DNA of 34,909 bases from Pseudomonas anatoliensis (GTDB lineage Bacteria > Pseudomonadota > Gammaproteobacteria > Pseudomonadales > Pseudomonadaceae), in NCBI RefSeq assembly GCF_017976235.1, contig NZ_JACVHC010000013.1, positions 1 to 34,909 on the forward strand. Reading direction: 5' to 3'. Each line of letters begins with the position of its first letter. Position 1 is the first letter of the stretch. The position numbers and the translations under genes were made by a program. The notes under the pieces are model-generated. The model searched no databases and was not told the origin of the DNA. It saw nothing but the letters and a program-made list of their open reading frames with translations. Below, piece by piece: positions 7,442 to 15,846 of this stretch.

Positions 7442-7466
7442 GTGCAGCCGTCTTCTGAAAACGACA
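7442..7466 (-). repeat. Right terminal inverted repeat (IRi) of the Tn402-like element
   Basis: Read inward on the minus strand it is TGTCGTTTTCAGAAGACGGC then TGCAC, the classic IRi of class 1 integrons. An inner repeat GTGCAGTCGGCTTCTGACG lies at 7421-7439. The segment 7265-7441 between the intI1 stop and this repeat is the usual non-coding intI1-IRi spacer. GGAAT follows at 7467-7471. Confidence 0.95.
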
Positions 7467-7471
7467 GGAAT

Positions 7472-7950
7472 GGAAGCACCCCGTTAACGACGCAGACCTG
7501 TACGAAGCGCTAATGGTTGGCTTGTACGACACCCTAGAGGGGGCTGCACTCGATACCCTTACTGATGTGTCGGAGGATGAAAAACAATCGCTGTTGAACA
7601 GCTTGTACGACCTGCTGGGGCCTGGTGATCGTATCGTCACCTTTCCCACAGAAAACCCGCTTTGGTTGAAGGTGACACCAAACATACCGGGGCGCTTGCC
7701 GGTAGAGCGTAGCGACGATGAATTATGGATTCGGCTGGATACGGTCGAACAGGTCATCCCTAAGCCTGCTATTGCCATCGGTGACGATATTCGGACGTAT
7801 CAGTTCGTTATCCAGGTACAGGCCAACGATAAGCTGTACGACATAACCGCAACCAGATTCAAGGGTAAATCGGTCTACGCGAAGATTCCGATGGTGATGC
7901 AACTGGTGACAGATGCAGTGCGCTATACGGGCCGTACCAACGTGCGTTAG
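7472..7950 (+). pseudogene. 3' fragment of the backbone gene split by the transposon
   Basis: It continues the frame begun at 354. The joined product reads ...NIEKEWKHPVNDADLYEALM... and ends TGRTNVR at 7950. An internal ATG at 7513 could still start a 145-residue product. The sequence shows no membrane segment and no motif I recognise. It contains an acidic N-terminal half and a beta-rich C-terminal half (YQFVIQVQANDKLYDITATR). Upstream NrdR-like boxes and the downstream terminator suggest a single-gene unit. Confidence 0.75.
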
Positions 7951-8020
7951 TGTCGTTCCACAACGCCTTGCTACTTAGTCGCGAGATGGCGGTATAAGCC
8001 GCCGAAATTGAACCAAAAAA

Positions 8021-8044
8021 AAGCCCCGACTATCGGGGCTTTTG
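8021..8044. terminator. Bidirectional rho-independent terminator
   Basis: A 9-bp stem AAGCCCCGA/TCGGGGCTT with a 3-base loop is preceded by a run of A and followed by TTT. It separates the plus-strand interrupted gene from the end of the minus-strand transfer operon and could stop transcription from both sides. Confidence 0.85.
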
Positions 8045-8056
8045 CCTTTCTGCGTC

Positions 8057-8686
8057 TCACTGTGTAGACGCAAGTTGAGTGGTTGAACCGGCTGGAGGTA
8101 GCTGGAATTTCTTCCAGGCCTTGAGTACCAGGTTGGGATATTCGCTTTGGCCGCGGCTTCCGTTGTATCGGCCCAAAGCCATGAAAAGGTCACCATTTTC
8201 TGTGTCCAGGTAGTGGCGAAGGATCGAGCAGCCATATCTCAAGTTCGTCCGGAGGTGAAAGAGATTGTCACCAGGTCGATCTACGACCTTGAGCCAGAAC
8301 GGCATAACCTGCATGTACCCTCTGGCCCCGGCTACAGATAGCGAATACTTGCGAAATCGGCTCTCAACATACAGCAGTCCAAGAACCATTTCGGGGTCGA
8401 GGCCAGCACGTACCGACTCGTAATGAACCGTCATCAAGAACTTGTCACGCTCGCCCTGGTTAGGCATCCAATCGGCTAAGCGCTTGGATTGCCCATTCAA
8501 CCAGGCATCTTTAGCTGCTACGGAAAGAAAAGATCCTTCCGGTGCTACCTGGTCGCTCACGGCCTGGCTCAATCCGGCGCGAACAGAGTCCGATATCAGT
8601 TCTTCGGTCTGCGCACCGGCGCTGGCGATCACAGGGATCGTCAGCGCGGCGCAAAGCAGAAGGCAGGAAGCGAGGCCCCTTCTCAA
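8057..8686 (-). CDS. VirB1-like lytic transglycosylase
   Basis: Probably cleaves peptidoglycan to make room for the conjugation channel. The 209-residue protein has a signal peptide (MRRGLASCLLLCAALTIPVI, cut near ASAGA). It also has a soluble-lytic-transglycosylase domain with the catalytic-glutamate motif LLYVESRF, then GARGYMQVMPFW and a later ALGRYNGS. The start is a TTG at 8686, supported by a strong AAGGAGG seven bases upstream and the intact signal peptide that follows. It overlaps the preceding gene by 4 bp (TTGA). It is last in the operon, far from virB2, whereas virB1 is usually first, so it may be a functional VirB1 or a second enzyme. Confidence 0.85.
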   Translation of the reverse strand: MRRGLASCLLLCAALTIPVIASAGAQTEELISDSVRAGLSQAVSDQVAPEGSFLSVAAKDAWLNGQSKRLADWMPNQGERDKFLMTVHYESVRAGLDPEMVLGLLYVESRFRKYSLSVAGARGYMQVMPFWLKVVDRPGDNLFHLRTNLRYGCSILRHYLDTENGDLFMALGRYNGSRGQSEYPNLVLKAWKKFQLPPAGSTTQLASTQ

Positions 8687-10839
8687 CGAGCGGCCTCCTT
8701 TTCAGGGGTTTTAGACGGCTCCGGCTGATCCTTCGACTTTTCCTTTACGAGCTGGGCTTCGCGGATCTTTGGAGAAGGCACCGGGTCACCATGAGCGATG
8801 CGCTCTGCCATGGCGATTTGTGCAACCGCTACAAAGCGCTCTTGTTCTTCCTTGCTGTTGGGCCACTGTTTTTCCGCAAACTTGTGGGCAGCCGCTACGG
8901 TGCCGTAAGCCGGAGCCAATTCAGGATGCTTGTTAACGACCTCGGAGCGCTCGCCGTAGACAAACGCCTGAGCCTTGTCAACAGACCCGACTTTCCAGGT
9001 GTTGCGTATGGCGTCAACTTCACGCGTGCCGGTGACGTTGCCTTTTTCGTCGAACACTTTTTCTTTGGCTACAACGTCCTTACTGGCGACCTTTTCCAGA
9101 GCAACGGTTTCGCCTTCTTTGACCTTGCTATCACGCATGGCGCGGCCCAAGTCTTTGCCCCAAATTGTGCGTTCTCCCGCGTCGGTCTGGACACGCACGA
9201 AATAGCTTTTGTCTTTCTTCTCATCGAACTGATATTTGGCTTCGCCATGCTCGATCAGCTTGCCGGTGACAACACCTTCACGAAGGCTGAAATCTTTGGC
9301 ACGGTTCAGATCTGCCGGACGCTCAGCCTTTGGCGCGTCATTTGCTGGCTGTGCAGGCTGTTGCGCTTGACGATCACCTGCAGGAGAAACGGCCTCACGC
9401 TGGCCAGTGGTTTTAACCCGCTCGGTGCTGGCCTCGATGCTGTTTTCTTTCACAGGCTCTTTGACCAGTTTGGCCAAGTGCGCTTTCTCAATCGCGGTTG
9501 GCTTGTAGCCACTGACTTCAAGACCATTCATGGACGCTTCAAGCCAGGCCGCACGGCGGAAATCTTCTGTACCGCGTACCGTAACTTTTTCCCAGCCGCG
9601 AGCCTTTGCGATGTCCACCAGGGACGCGATTACTTGCTGGTTTTCGCTCTTCGTTGAAAGTTTTTGTCCCTTGTCGTCGAACGCGTGAGTTTTGTCCGGG
9701 AAATAGAATTTGTTATCTACTTGGAGAAACCGTTCCTTCACATGACTAGGAACGGCGTCAGAGCGCGTATCAGCGGTTTTCTGATCGAGCCTTACCGATG
9801 GGCCGGATTTTTCCTCAGCGCGGCTCTCTGGCGATCCCACAGGGCCACTTTCTGGCACTCGCTGATTCAATCCCAGGGATTCACGTTCCATACGCACGCG
9901 CTGACGTTGCCGAGCGGCAAACTCGCGGGCTTCGTTGTCGGCAGACGCTAAGACTGGTTCGGGTTGGCCTGCCCGCTGGGCGTCCAGATCTGCACGGCGC
10001 TGTTTAGCAAAATCCCGGGCCTGGCCATCAAGACTAGGGCTAGCTGGAGCCGCCTTATCAGCCTCCGTATCGATCTTGGGATTGCGCGCCGCTTTGCGCA
10101 GGTTCTCGCGTTGCTGGGCGACAATTGCGGCCACCTCGGGGTCAACCTCGGCTCCGCGATCCTGACCACTCTCAACCGAGTTCTCGCGGGCCTGGCTTGC
10201 GGCAGGAACCTTGGCCATCAGCGGAATACCGTTTTGCTTGAGAGCTTCAACAGCGGACAGAGGGTTATCTTTGTCAGCAGTGCGAGCGTTGATATCTGCA
10301 CCGGCCTCGATCAAGAGATTGGCTGTACGGCCATCCTTTGCAAAAGCCGCAGCATGAAGCGGCGTTACTCGATCCTGGTCACGTGCATTAACGTTTGCTC
10401 CGGCTTCGATCAGCACCTTGGCCACGTCCGGATTTTTGGCCTTGATGGACGAAAGCAACGGCGTTTCGCCTTTCACCTGCCCAGCGTCCAAGTCGGTTTT
10501 AGATACCTTGGATTCAAGATCTGCACCGGCCTCGATAAGAGTCCGAGCAGCACGGGCAGTAAGAGCCGGATCGTGCATAACAGTCTTGCCCGAGGGCAGG
10601 CGCAAGTTCACATCTGCACCGCGAAGAATCAAACCTTCCAACAACATTTGGCCGTTGAATTTCTCACCCGTGGAAAGTTGGCCACGAACAGCAGCTTGAA
10701 GAAGAGGAACGCCGTTTTCGACCGGCTCTCTCATATTTGGACTCATCGTTTTTTTCGCGTCGAGTATCGCTAACGCGGTATCAACATTATTGCCGCGAAG
10801 CGCTTCGTGCAGACCTTCTTTATTAGCTTTAGTAGCCAT
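8683..10839 (-). CDS. Ankyrin-repeat protein with LPD7 domain, T4SS-linked
   Basis: A 718-residue protein without signal peptide or membrane segment. Residues about 1-205 hold ankyrin-type repeats (LIEAGANVNARDQDRVTPLH, LIEAGADINA, LILRGADVN). Residues 225-360 are a charged, probably coiled linker. Residues about 365-460 match the LPD7 domain of plasmid relaxases (FYFPDKTHAFDD, then GWEKVTVRGTEDFRR). Residues about 518-620 form a second beta-rich region with the signature DAIRNTWKV that follows LPD7 in plasmid polyvalent proteins. It lies between virD4 and the transglycosylase, with AAGGAA before the ATG. It could be a translocated protein, a relaxase helper or an immunity factor. Domain calls are by eye; the role is inference. 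Confidence 0.8.
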   Translation of the reverse strand: MATKANKEGLHEALRGNNVDTALAILDAKKTMSPNMREPVENGVPLLQAAVRGQLSTGEKFNGQMLLEGLILRGADVNLRLPSGKTVMHDPALTARAARTLIEAGADLESKVSKTDLDAGQVKGETPLLSSIKAKNPDVAKVLIEAGANVNARDQDRVTPLHAAAFAKDGRTANLLIEAGADINARTADKDNPLSAVEALKQNGIPLMAKVPAASQARENSVESGQDRGAEVDPEVAAIVAQQRENLRKAARNPKIDTEADKAAPASPSLDGQARDFAKQRRADLDAQRAGQPEPVLASADNEAREFAARQRQRVRMERESLGLNQRVPESGPVGSPESRAEEKSGPSVRLDQKTADTRSDAVPSHVKERFLQVDNKFYFPDKTHAFDDKGQKLSTKSENQQVIASLVDIAKARGWEKVTVRGTEDFRRAAWLEASMNGLEVSGYKPTAIEKAHLAKLVKEPVKENSIEASTERVKTTGQREAVSPAGDRQAQQPAQPANDAPKAERPADLNRAKDFSLREGVVTGKLIEHGEAKYQFDEKKDKSYFVRVQTDAGERTIWGKDLGRAMRDSKVKEGETVALEKVASKDVVAKEKVFDEKGNVTGTREVDAIRNTWKVGSVDKAQAFVYGERSEVVNKHPELAPAYGTVAAAHKFAEKQWPNSKEEQERFVAVAQIAMAERIAHGDPVPSPKIREAQLVKEKSKDQPEPSKTPEKEAAR

Positions 10840-10858
10840 CGGTTATATTCCTTCTGCG

Positions 10859-12766
10859 TCAATCAGCGATTGAATTAATAAATGAGCCAAATACTTCTTT
10901 CATTTCCTCATCAGATATTGGGTCGTCCAGAGGGACGACAATATTTTCGAAGTCAATATTATAATCTGTCAACGACAGTTTATCTATTGTTTCAATGTCT
11001 TTTGCTTCAATTTCCCGATCAACGAACTTCATTAACTGCCCGTCAACTTCAACTACTTCGTCTTTGACCTTGGATTTAGGTTTAGCCACTTTAGCAGCAG
11101 GCGGCGTGTACGTAATCTGCGCTTGTACAACAGGTGGAAGTAGACGCTTCTTGAATACACGTTCTTTGTAATAGAAAACTTTATCGCAAAGGATAGCGTT
11201 CATGTTTTCGACAAAAATAATTTGGCGCTTTTTCCCGATTTGGCGAACCTCTTGGGGCAGCAACAACGCGCGCGGAGCTTCTGAGGTACTGGTAGATCCT
11301 CCCTTAACGTCGAATTTAGGCCGCGAGTGGGATTTATTTTTAACGGTAGTGTTGCCCAGCATTTCAGAAACGGTTCTAGCGTGTTCCTTGCTCTTAGGTG
11401 CAAACACAATCTCGGCAGCAAGACATTCAATAATGGTGCGAGCAACTTGCTCACCGTAGGCCGCCACGAGTTGAGAAATTGACTGAACAATGATGAAAGG
11501 GCGAATGTTGTAGCCGCCGAGGTAGCCAATTGATTTGGCAACGATAGGCATACGACCTGGTGCTGTGAATTCGTCCATGATCCATGCAAGCTGGTATTTC
11601 AGCTCTGGATTATCCTCCGGCATTTCCTGCATGTTCAAATCAAGGATCTGTTGCGCGAACAGATTGATTATGAGCGACAAATAATCAAGGTCAGAAGGCG
11701 CAATGCCCAGGTAAATAGAGATTTTCTGCTTACGCAAATTTCGCAGATCTACAGAGCTTGAACTTGTGGCTGCGTCAATAAGGGGGTTAAGCCACAGTTC
11801 TAGCTTAGCTGTGAACGTCTTACGGATTGAAGACTGTGTGTTACCACTGGTAAATATGAAGTCGTATAGAGCAGCCTTACAGGCGCTACTAAGAGGATTT
11901 GGCGAAGTGTCGCGTTGTTCGATTAAGTTTTTCCAGTGTTCACCAACGGACTCACCTTCGCCAAACATAATTTGCCGAACGATTTCACCAAAAGTGCGCG
12001 GGGTGCCTGGCGTTTCAAATACATACAGGGCAATCCCAAGGAACAACGTCCGGCACGATGCGGGCCAGAAAGGATCGCCGTCCGCAGGGTCAGGCGAAAG
12101 CATGTTGCCGATCTTCTGTAAGTCGTTCACTCGCAACATAGGATCATCAGACACGTAATCCAATGGATTCCATTGCATAGTGCGTAGCTCTGGATCGACT
12201 GGGTTGAACAGGTGAACGTCTGTAAAGGTTGCGCGGAACCCCGAGGTAATCCGGTAGGACTCCTTACGCACATCCAGCAGAACGACGCTATCAGGCCAGC
12301 TAAGCATGTTCGGTTGAACGACACCGACACCCTTACCAGACCGAGGCGGCGCAGAGCATAGCGCGCCAAGCTGGCCAGCCAACATTAGAAACTTGCCTTT
12401 CCATTTACCGATGATGAACCCCTTGTCGCCCAGGAGTTTGTTCCGTTTAATCTCGGCAGTAGTTGCGAAACGTGCGTCACCATGAAGCTTACGACTTAGA
12501 GGCATAACGCATATCCCCACTAAAATTAGTGGGGGGAGGAAACCGGCAGCGGTACAGATAATCAACCATTTTCTTACTAGTGGCTGATTACCGTAGTAAG
12601 TCCAATAATCAATGATCGTTTTAGGCGTTGCGCCAGTTACTGGCTCCCCGATTTTCCATAGGAACCAATAACCCGCTAGGTACAAACCAAGCACTACGGC
12701 AAAAATGCCCATCGCCGTAAACACTTTAACTTTTGCGTTAAAGCTATCCATTTCGTTAAGCAGCAT
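10859..12766 (-). CDS. virD4: VirD4/TraG type IV coupling protein
   Basis: Membrane ATPase of 635 residues that delivers the relaxase-DNA complex to the secretion channel. Two N-terminal transmembrane segments lie at about 14-37 and 67-90. Walker A is APPRSGKGVG (about 139-148) and Walker B is LAWIMDEF, followed by the TraG-type AAIIVQS-like region (FIIVQSISQL). The C-terminal tail after about residue 530 is charged and acidic at its end, typical for substrate recognition. AGGGGGG upstream of the ATG supports the start. It follows virB11 by 11 bp. Confidence 0.95.
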   Translation of the reverse strand: MLLNEMDSFNAKVKVFTAMGIFAVVLGLYLAGYWFLWKIGEPVTGATPKTIIDYWTYYGNQPLVRKWLIICTAAGFLPPLILVGICVMPLSRKLHGDARFATTAEIKRNKLLGDKGFIIGKWKGKFLMLAGQLGALCSAPPRSGKGVGVVQPNMLSWPDSVVLLDVRKESYRITSGFRATFTDVHLFNPVDPELRTMQWNPLDYVSDDPMLRVNDLQKIGNMLSPDPADGDPFWPASCRTLFLGIALYVFETPGTPRTFGEIVRQIMFGEGESVGEHWKNLIEQRDTSPNPLSSACKAALYDFIFTSGNTQSSIRKTFTAKLELWLNPLIDAATSSSSVDLRNLRKQKISIYLGIAPSDLDYLSLIINLFAQQILDLNMQEMPEDNPELKYQLAWIMDEFTAPGRMPIVAKSIGYLGGYNIRPFIIVQSISQLVAAYGEQVARTIIECLAAEIVFAPKSKEHARTVSEMLGNTTVKNKSHSRPKFDVKGGSTSTSEAPRALLLPQEVRQIGKKRQIIFVENMNAILCDKVFYYKERVFKKRLLPPVVQAQITYTPPAAKVAKPKSKVKDEVVEVDGQLMKFVDREIEAKDIETIDKLSLTDYNIDFENIVVPLDDPISDEEMKEVFGSFINSIAD

Positions 12767-12777
12767 ATGCAGCCCCC

Positions 12778-13839
12778 CTATCCAGCAATTTTAAGGGCAT
12801 ATTCCGGATCGAAATATATTTCCCTAACGTAAGGCTTCCCGTTTTCGTCCCTGTCGCACTGAACGACAATATCAATCAACATATAAAGATCTTTGATAAT
12901 AAGATCCTGTGAGAGTTGACCGCCTTCGGGACTTGCCTGAATCATGTTTGCCATTCGACGAAAAGCCATCTTTGCGCTGTTCGCGTGGAAGCTCGCCATT
13001 GTTCCAGGGTGACCGCTGTTCACAACGTTCTGGAAGAAGAAATAAGCCTCATCACCGCGTATCTCAGCAAGAAGCACACGGCTAGGGAATTGCCGCAGTG
13101 TGGAAGCCAGAACGCCTTTAACCCGTAGTTTCTCGTCAGCCTTGGCGTTCCTGGTGAAGATCAAATTCACCTGGTTGCGGTGGGGTAGACGAGACTCCCG
13201 AGTATCTTCAACAGTAATAATTCGTTCATCAAGTGGGATCTTGTGCGACAAAGCATTCATTAGCGCCGTTTTGCCTGAACCTGTCTCACCAGAGAAAAAG
13301 ATATTTTTCTTGTATAAAACTGCCTTGCTGAAAAATCCCATTACATTTTTAGCCGCAAAGAGTTCTAACAGTTCGATATCCCGAGTCGGCACCTCATTGC
13401 GAAGTTCTTGGCGGTCTTCCTTTGAGACACCGCGTGTTTGTATCCACTCGGATTTTTTGAACGTCCCAAATTCAATAATTTCCTCAAGCGTAAAAGCCTC
13501 CCCTTTACGGGGAAGCCGGATTGTGATCGAAGGCCCCGCAGTCACCGGAGGTAGATTAATTTCAATCCGTTCGCCTCCTGGTAGCTCAGCGCTCATAATT
13601 GGCTCAGGTGCCTGACTGGAATAGTTAGCTACCAGCCTGCTAAGTTCCTCACACCACGTGTAATCAAGTACGGGCATAGGAATCTCGTTCCAGTGCCCAT
13701 GCGTATAAGTCCACAACGTGCCAGGTTCGTTAATACACAGTTCGTTGAATTCACCGTTCAGGTATTCGTTAAGAACCTGCAAGTGAAGTTCAACGGTATG
13801 CAGTTCGTCATTCTGGTTGAAGTCTTCCATAACCATCAT
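12778..13839 (-). CDS. virB11: VirB11 traffic ATPase
   Basis: Hexameric cytoplasmic ATPase of the T4SS. The 353-residue protein has Walker A GETGSGKT (about 184-191), the Asp box VEDTRE, Walker B LLAEIRGDE and the His box (GHPGTMASFHAN). Three in-frame ATGs lie at 13839, 13836 and 13830. The ribosome site AAGGA is best placed for the last, so the true start may be 13830. It overlaps virB10 by 4 bp, consistent with translational coupling. Confidence 0.95.
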   Translation of the reverse strand: MMVMEDFNQNDELHTVELHLQVLNEYLNGEFNELCINEPGTLWTYTHGHWNEIPMPVLDYTWCEELSRLVANYSSQAPEPIMSAELPGGERIEINLPPVTAGPSITIRLPRKGEAFTLEEIIEFGTFKKSEWIQTRGVSKEDRQELRNEVPTRDIELLELFAAKNVMGFFSKAVLYKKNIFFSGETGSGKTALMNALSHKIPLDERIITVEDTRESRLPHRNQVNLIFTRNAKADEKLRVKGVLASTLRQFPSRVLLAEIRGDEAYFFFQNVVNSGHPGTMASFHANSAKMAFRRMANMIQASPEGGQLSQDLIIKDLYMLIDIVVQCDRDENGKPYVREIYFDPEYALKIAG

Positions 13840-15032
13840 TCCTTGTACTCAAGGCTGTAGACCTTGCTGAAATCAATATCGCGGGCCAGGTAGATGTAAA
13901 TGTTAGCGCCCTGGTTGCGGGTCAAAGTAGACGGAATGTTTGCCGACTCTTTGAAAATTTCAGTAGCCAGTTCCTGGCCACCGTTTGTGGTGTTACCGAA
14001 ACTGATATTAGTGTTGTCACTGTTGTTGCTTTGGCCAGTTGCCGACAGGTAAGCCCCTACGTCGTCGATCAGGCTCAGTGCGACGATAGGCCCCCAGCGT
14101 TCGGCCAGGTGGTTATCAATCTCACCAGTTATACCGGTGCGGCCCAGCTCATCAGTACCGGCAGAATTCAGGTTAAACGCGATGTTGTTAGGCATAGGAG
14201 TGCGACCGCGAGTCCACACAATCGGCAACCGGCGATTGCCACGGGCCAGGCCCATAAGCTGCTGGCCTGTGTAGATGGTGCCCGCCTCGGCCACAATGGC
14301 GCTGTGATCCGCAGACCACAGGTCAACACTCTGGATGCACGTAACCTGGCCCACCAGGGACGAATCAATAGCTTGCTGAACGGTGCAGGGAATCGATTCG
14401 CCTTGGTACACCATCAAGCTCGGATCACCCAGCTTGTATGCCTCGATGGGATCAAGTTGAGCGCCCTGGAGCGATTGAGACAATCGATCTTGGCCAGCGG
14501 TGTTACCACTGCCCGAACCACTTCCGGCGTTGCCTGGCGCGCCAGGAGTGCCAGGGGTGCCGGTCTGGCCCGCTGCTGCCGTAGTAGTGCCCGTATCGAG
14601 CTTGAACTTAACGCTCGATCCCAGGCGCTCTCTGCGCTCGATCTGTGCCGGTGTTTCAGCGGGTTGACCATTACCGCCCTTGCCTTGCTGGATGTTCGGT
14701 TGTGGCGGTGGGGTGCCAGCTTGCGGCTGTTGTTGCTCATCGAACTTGCCAAGCTTCAGCGGCGGGACGGTCGTCTGTGCGGTTTGTGACGTATCCACAG
14801 GGGTGCTCTGACGTTCGGCGCGCTCTTTGTAAAGTTGCGCGTAATAGTCAAACAGGAAGTAGCCCACAGCAATGATGACTAATGCACCAATGATGAAGTT
14901 AGTCATGCGGGCTTGTACGCCCAAACCTTTATTGACTGAGGCAATTTTTCGGTCGCCCTTGATGGGTTGTTCTTCCGGAAGTTCTTCTTCCTCGAAATCC
15001 TCATCCTTATTACGGTTCCATGGCATTCTCAT
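13836..15032 (-). CDS. virB10: VirB10/TrbI core-complex protein
   Basis: Spans inner and outer membranes in the T4SS core complex. The 398 residues show an acidic cytoplasmic N-terminus, one transmembrane helix (about 44-62, FIIGALVIIAVGYFLFDY), a proline/glutamine/glycine-rich periplasmic linker and the TrbI domain. That domain contains GESIPCTVQQAIDSSLVGQV, FNLNSAGTDELGRTGI and a late NQGANIYIYLARDIDFS. An AGGAGGTGG ribosome site precedes the ATG. It overlaps virB9 and virB11 by 4 bp each. Confidence 0.95.
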   Translation of the reverse strand: MRMPWNRNKDEDFEEEELPEEQPIKGDRKIASVNKGLGVQARMTNFIIGALVIIAVGYFLFDYYAQLYKERAERQSTPVDTSQTAQTTVPPLKLGKFDEQQQPQAGTPPPQPNIQQGKGGNGQPAETPAQIERRERLGSSVKFKLDTGTTTAAAGQTGTPGTPGAPGNAGSGSGSGNTAGQDRLSQSLQGAQLDPIEAYKLGDPSLMVYQGESIPCTVQQAIDSSLVGQVTCIQSVDLWSADHSAIVAEAGTIYTGQQLMGLARGNRRLPIVWTRGRTPMPNNIAFNLNSAGTDELGRTGITGEIDNHLAERWGPIVALSLIDDVGAYLSATGQSNNSDNTNISFGNTTNGGQELATEIFKESANIPSTLTRNQGANIYIYLARDIDFSKVYSLEYKE

Positions 15033-15844
15033 TGTTCCACCTCCTGCTTAATTACCCGTTCAACACGCGGTGATCCTGTTTTGGTTGTAGGTCTTACTCC
15101 ACCTTTCGGGTCGTATGCCTCATTAAATACGCAGGTCACAAGCTCACCCCTACGGAAAATAAACTTAGGCTTTACCGCATGAATTACCATTACGTTGTCT
15201 TTGATATTGAAAGGGGCCAACGTCTCTTTGCCTTCTTCATTTTCAAAGTAGACTTGAGGTATTTCACCACGCGGAGGGAAACTCACATATGTAGCCTGGC
15301 CGTTATCTTCCACCTTGCTAGGTTCGATACTGCTTGAACCCTCAACGGTGTAATTAGTGTTCATATTCGCACCGTCGCCATACGCAAGGTATTTTTTCGC
15401 AAGCTCATATTGAGCTTTGGTGCGCTTCTCGTTCAACTCATCCTCTGGATAGCGATACTGAATGAACTCGTAACTGGTCACATTTTCAGTTTTGACCAGA
15501 ATCATATCGAGGTTGTAAACGCGCTTGTTGGTTACGATATGAATGTTTGTATTAGGACTGCCACGGGCTGGCTTGATGAAAAAACCATTTTGCGCGGTCA
15601 GTGTGCCCACTCCCCAGGCGTCGGTATAACCGCCGCCCATATCAAGGATCTTTTCACCCTTAGAAAACATGACCAATGTGTCACGGCCAATTTTCGCTTT
15701 CACAGTGACGATGTTGTAAGGATCGAAATCAACGAAGCGCACACGGGGATCTTGATGCGCGGGTGTCGGGACTTGTGCAGCGGTCGCCTGGTAGCTAACA
15801 GCGCAACCAAGCAGGACGGCTAAAGCGACGGGCGTCATTCTCAT
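15029..15844 (-). CDS. virB9: VirB9 outer-membrane core-complex protein
   Basis: Periplasmic partner of VirB7 and VirB10. A signal peptide (MRMTPVALAVLLGCAVSYQA) is followed by the CagX/VirB9 domain with FDPYNIVTVKAKIGRDTLVM near the N-terminus and the C-terminal region PKFIFRRGELVTCVFNEAYD. The ATG at 15844 gives 271 residues and is better spaced from GGAG than the GTG at 15850, which would lie too close. It is coupled to virB8 upstream and virB10 downstream. Confidence 0.95.
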   Translation of the reverse strand: MRMTPVALAVLLGCAVSYQATAAQVPTPAHQDPRVRFVDFDPYNIVTVKAKIGRDTLVMFSKGEKILDMGGGYTDAWGVGTLTAQNGFFIKPARGSPNTNIHIVTNKRVYNLDMILVKTENVTSYEFIQYRYPEDELNEKRTKAQYELAKKYLAYGDGANMNTNYTVEGSSSIEPSKVEDNGQATYVSFPPRGEIPQVYFENEEGKETLAPFNIKDNVMVIHAVKPKFIFRRGELVTCVFNEAYDPKGGVRPTTKTGSPRVERVIKQEVEQ

Positions 15845-15846
15845 AG

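Larger units (their letters stand above)
424..7466 (+). mobile_element. Complete Tn402/Tn5053-family transposon carrying a class 1 integron
   Basis: A 7,043-bp element bounded by 25-bp inverted repeats and a GGAAT duplication. Order from the tni end (IRt) is tniA, tniB, tniQ, res, tniR, then on the opposite strand attC and one cassette, then attI1 and intI1 next to IRi. This is the Tn402 layout with an intact tni module and no qacE-delta/sul1 3' conserved segment, so it resembles the presumed ancestral form of clinical class 1 integrons. It looks visibly more GC-rich than the plasmid backbone around it. The integron integrase is disrupted by a small insertion, but the transposition genes look intact. 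Confidence 0.95.

Noticed and set aside
8542..9657. A 371-residue plus-strand ORF
   Set aside because: It is antisense to the ankyrin-LPD7 gene and the transglycosylase, which have domain matches and ribosome sites. The product looks like a shadow translation.
9964..10773. A 269-residue plus-strand ORF
   Set aside because: Antisense to the ankyrin repeats; the repeated 'ICTG' pattern merely mirrors the repeats.
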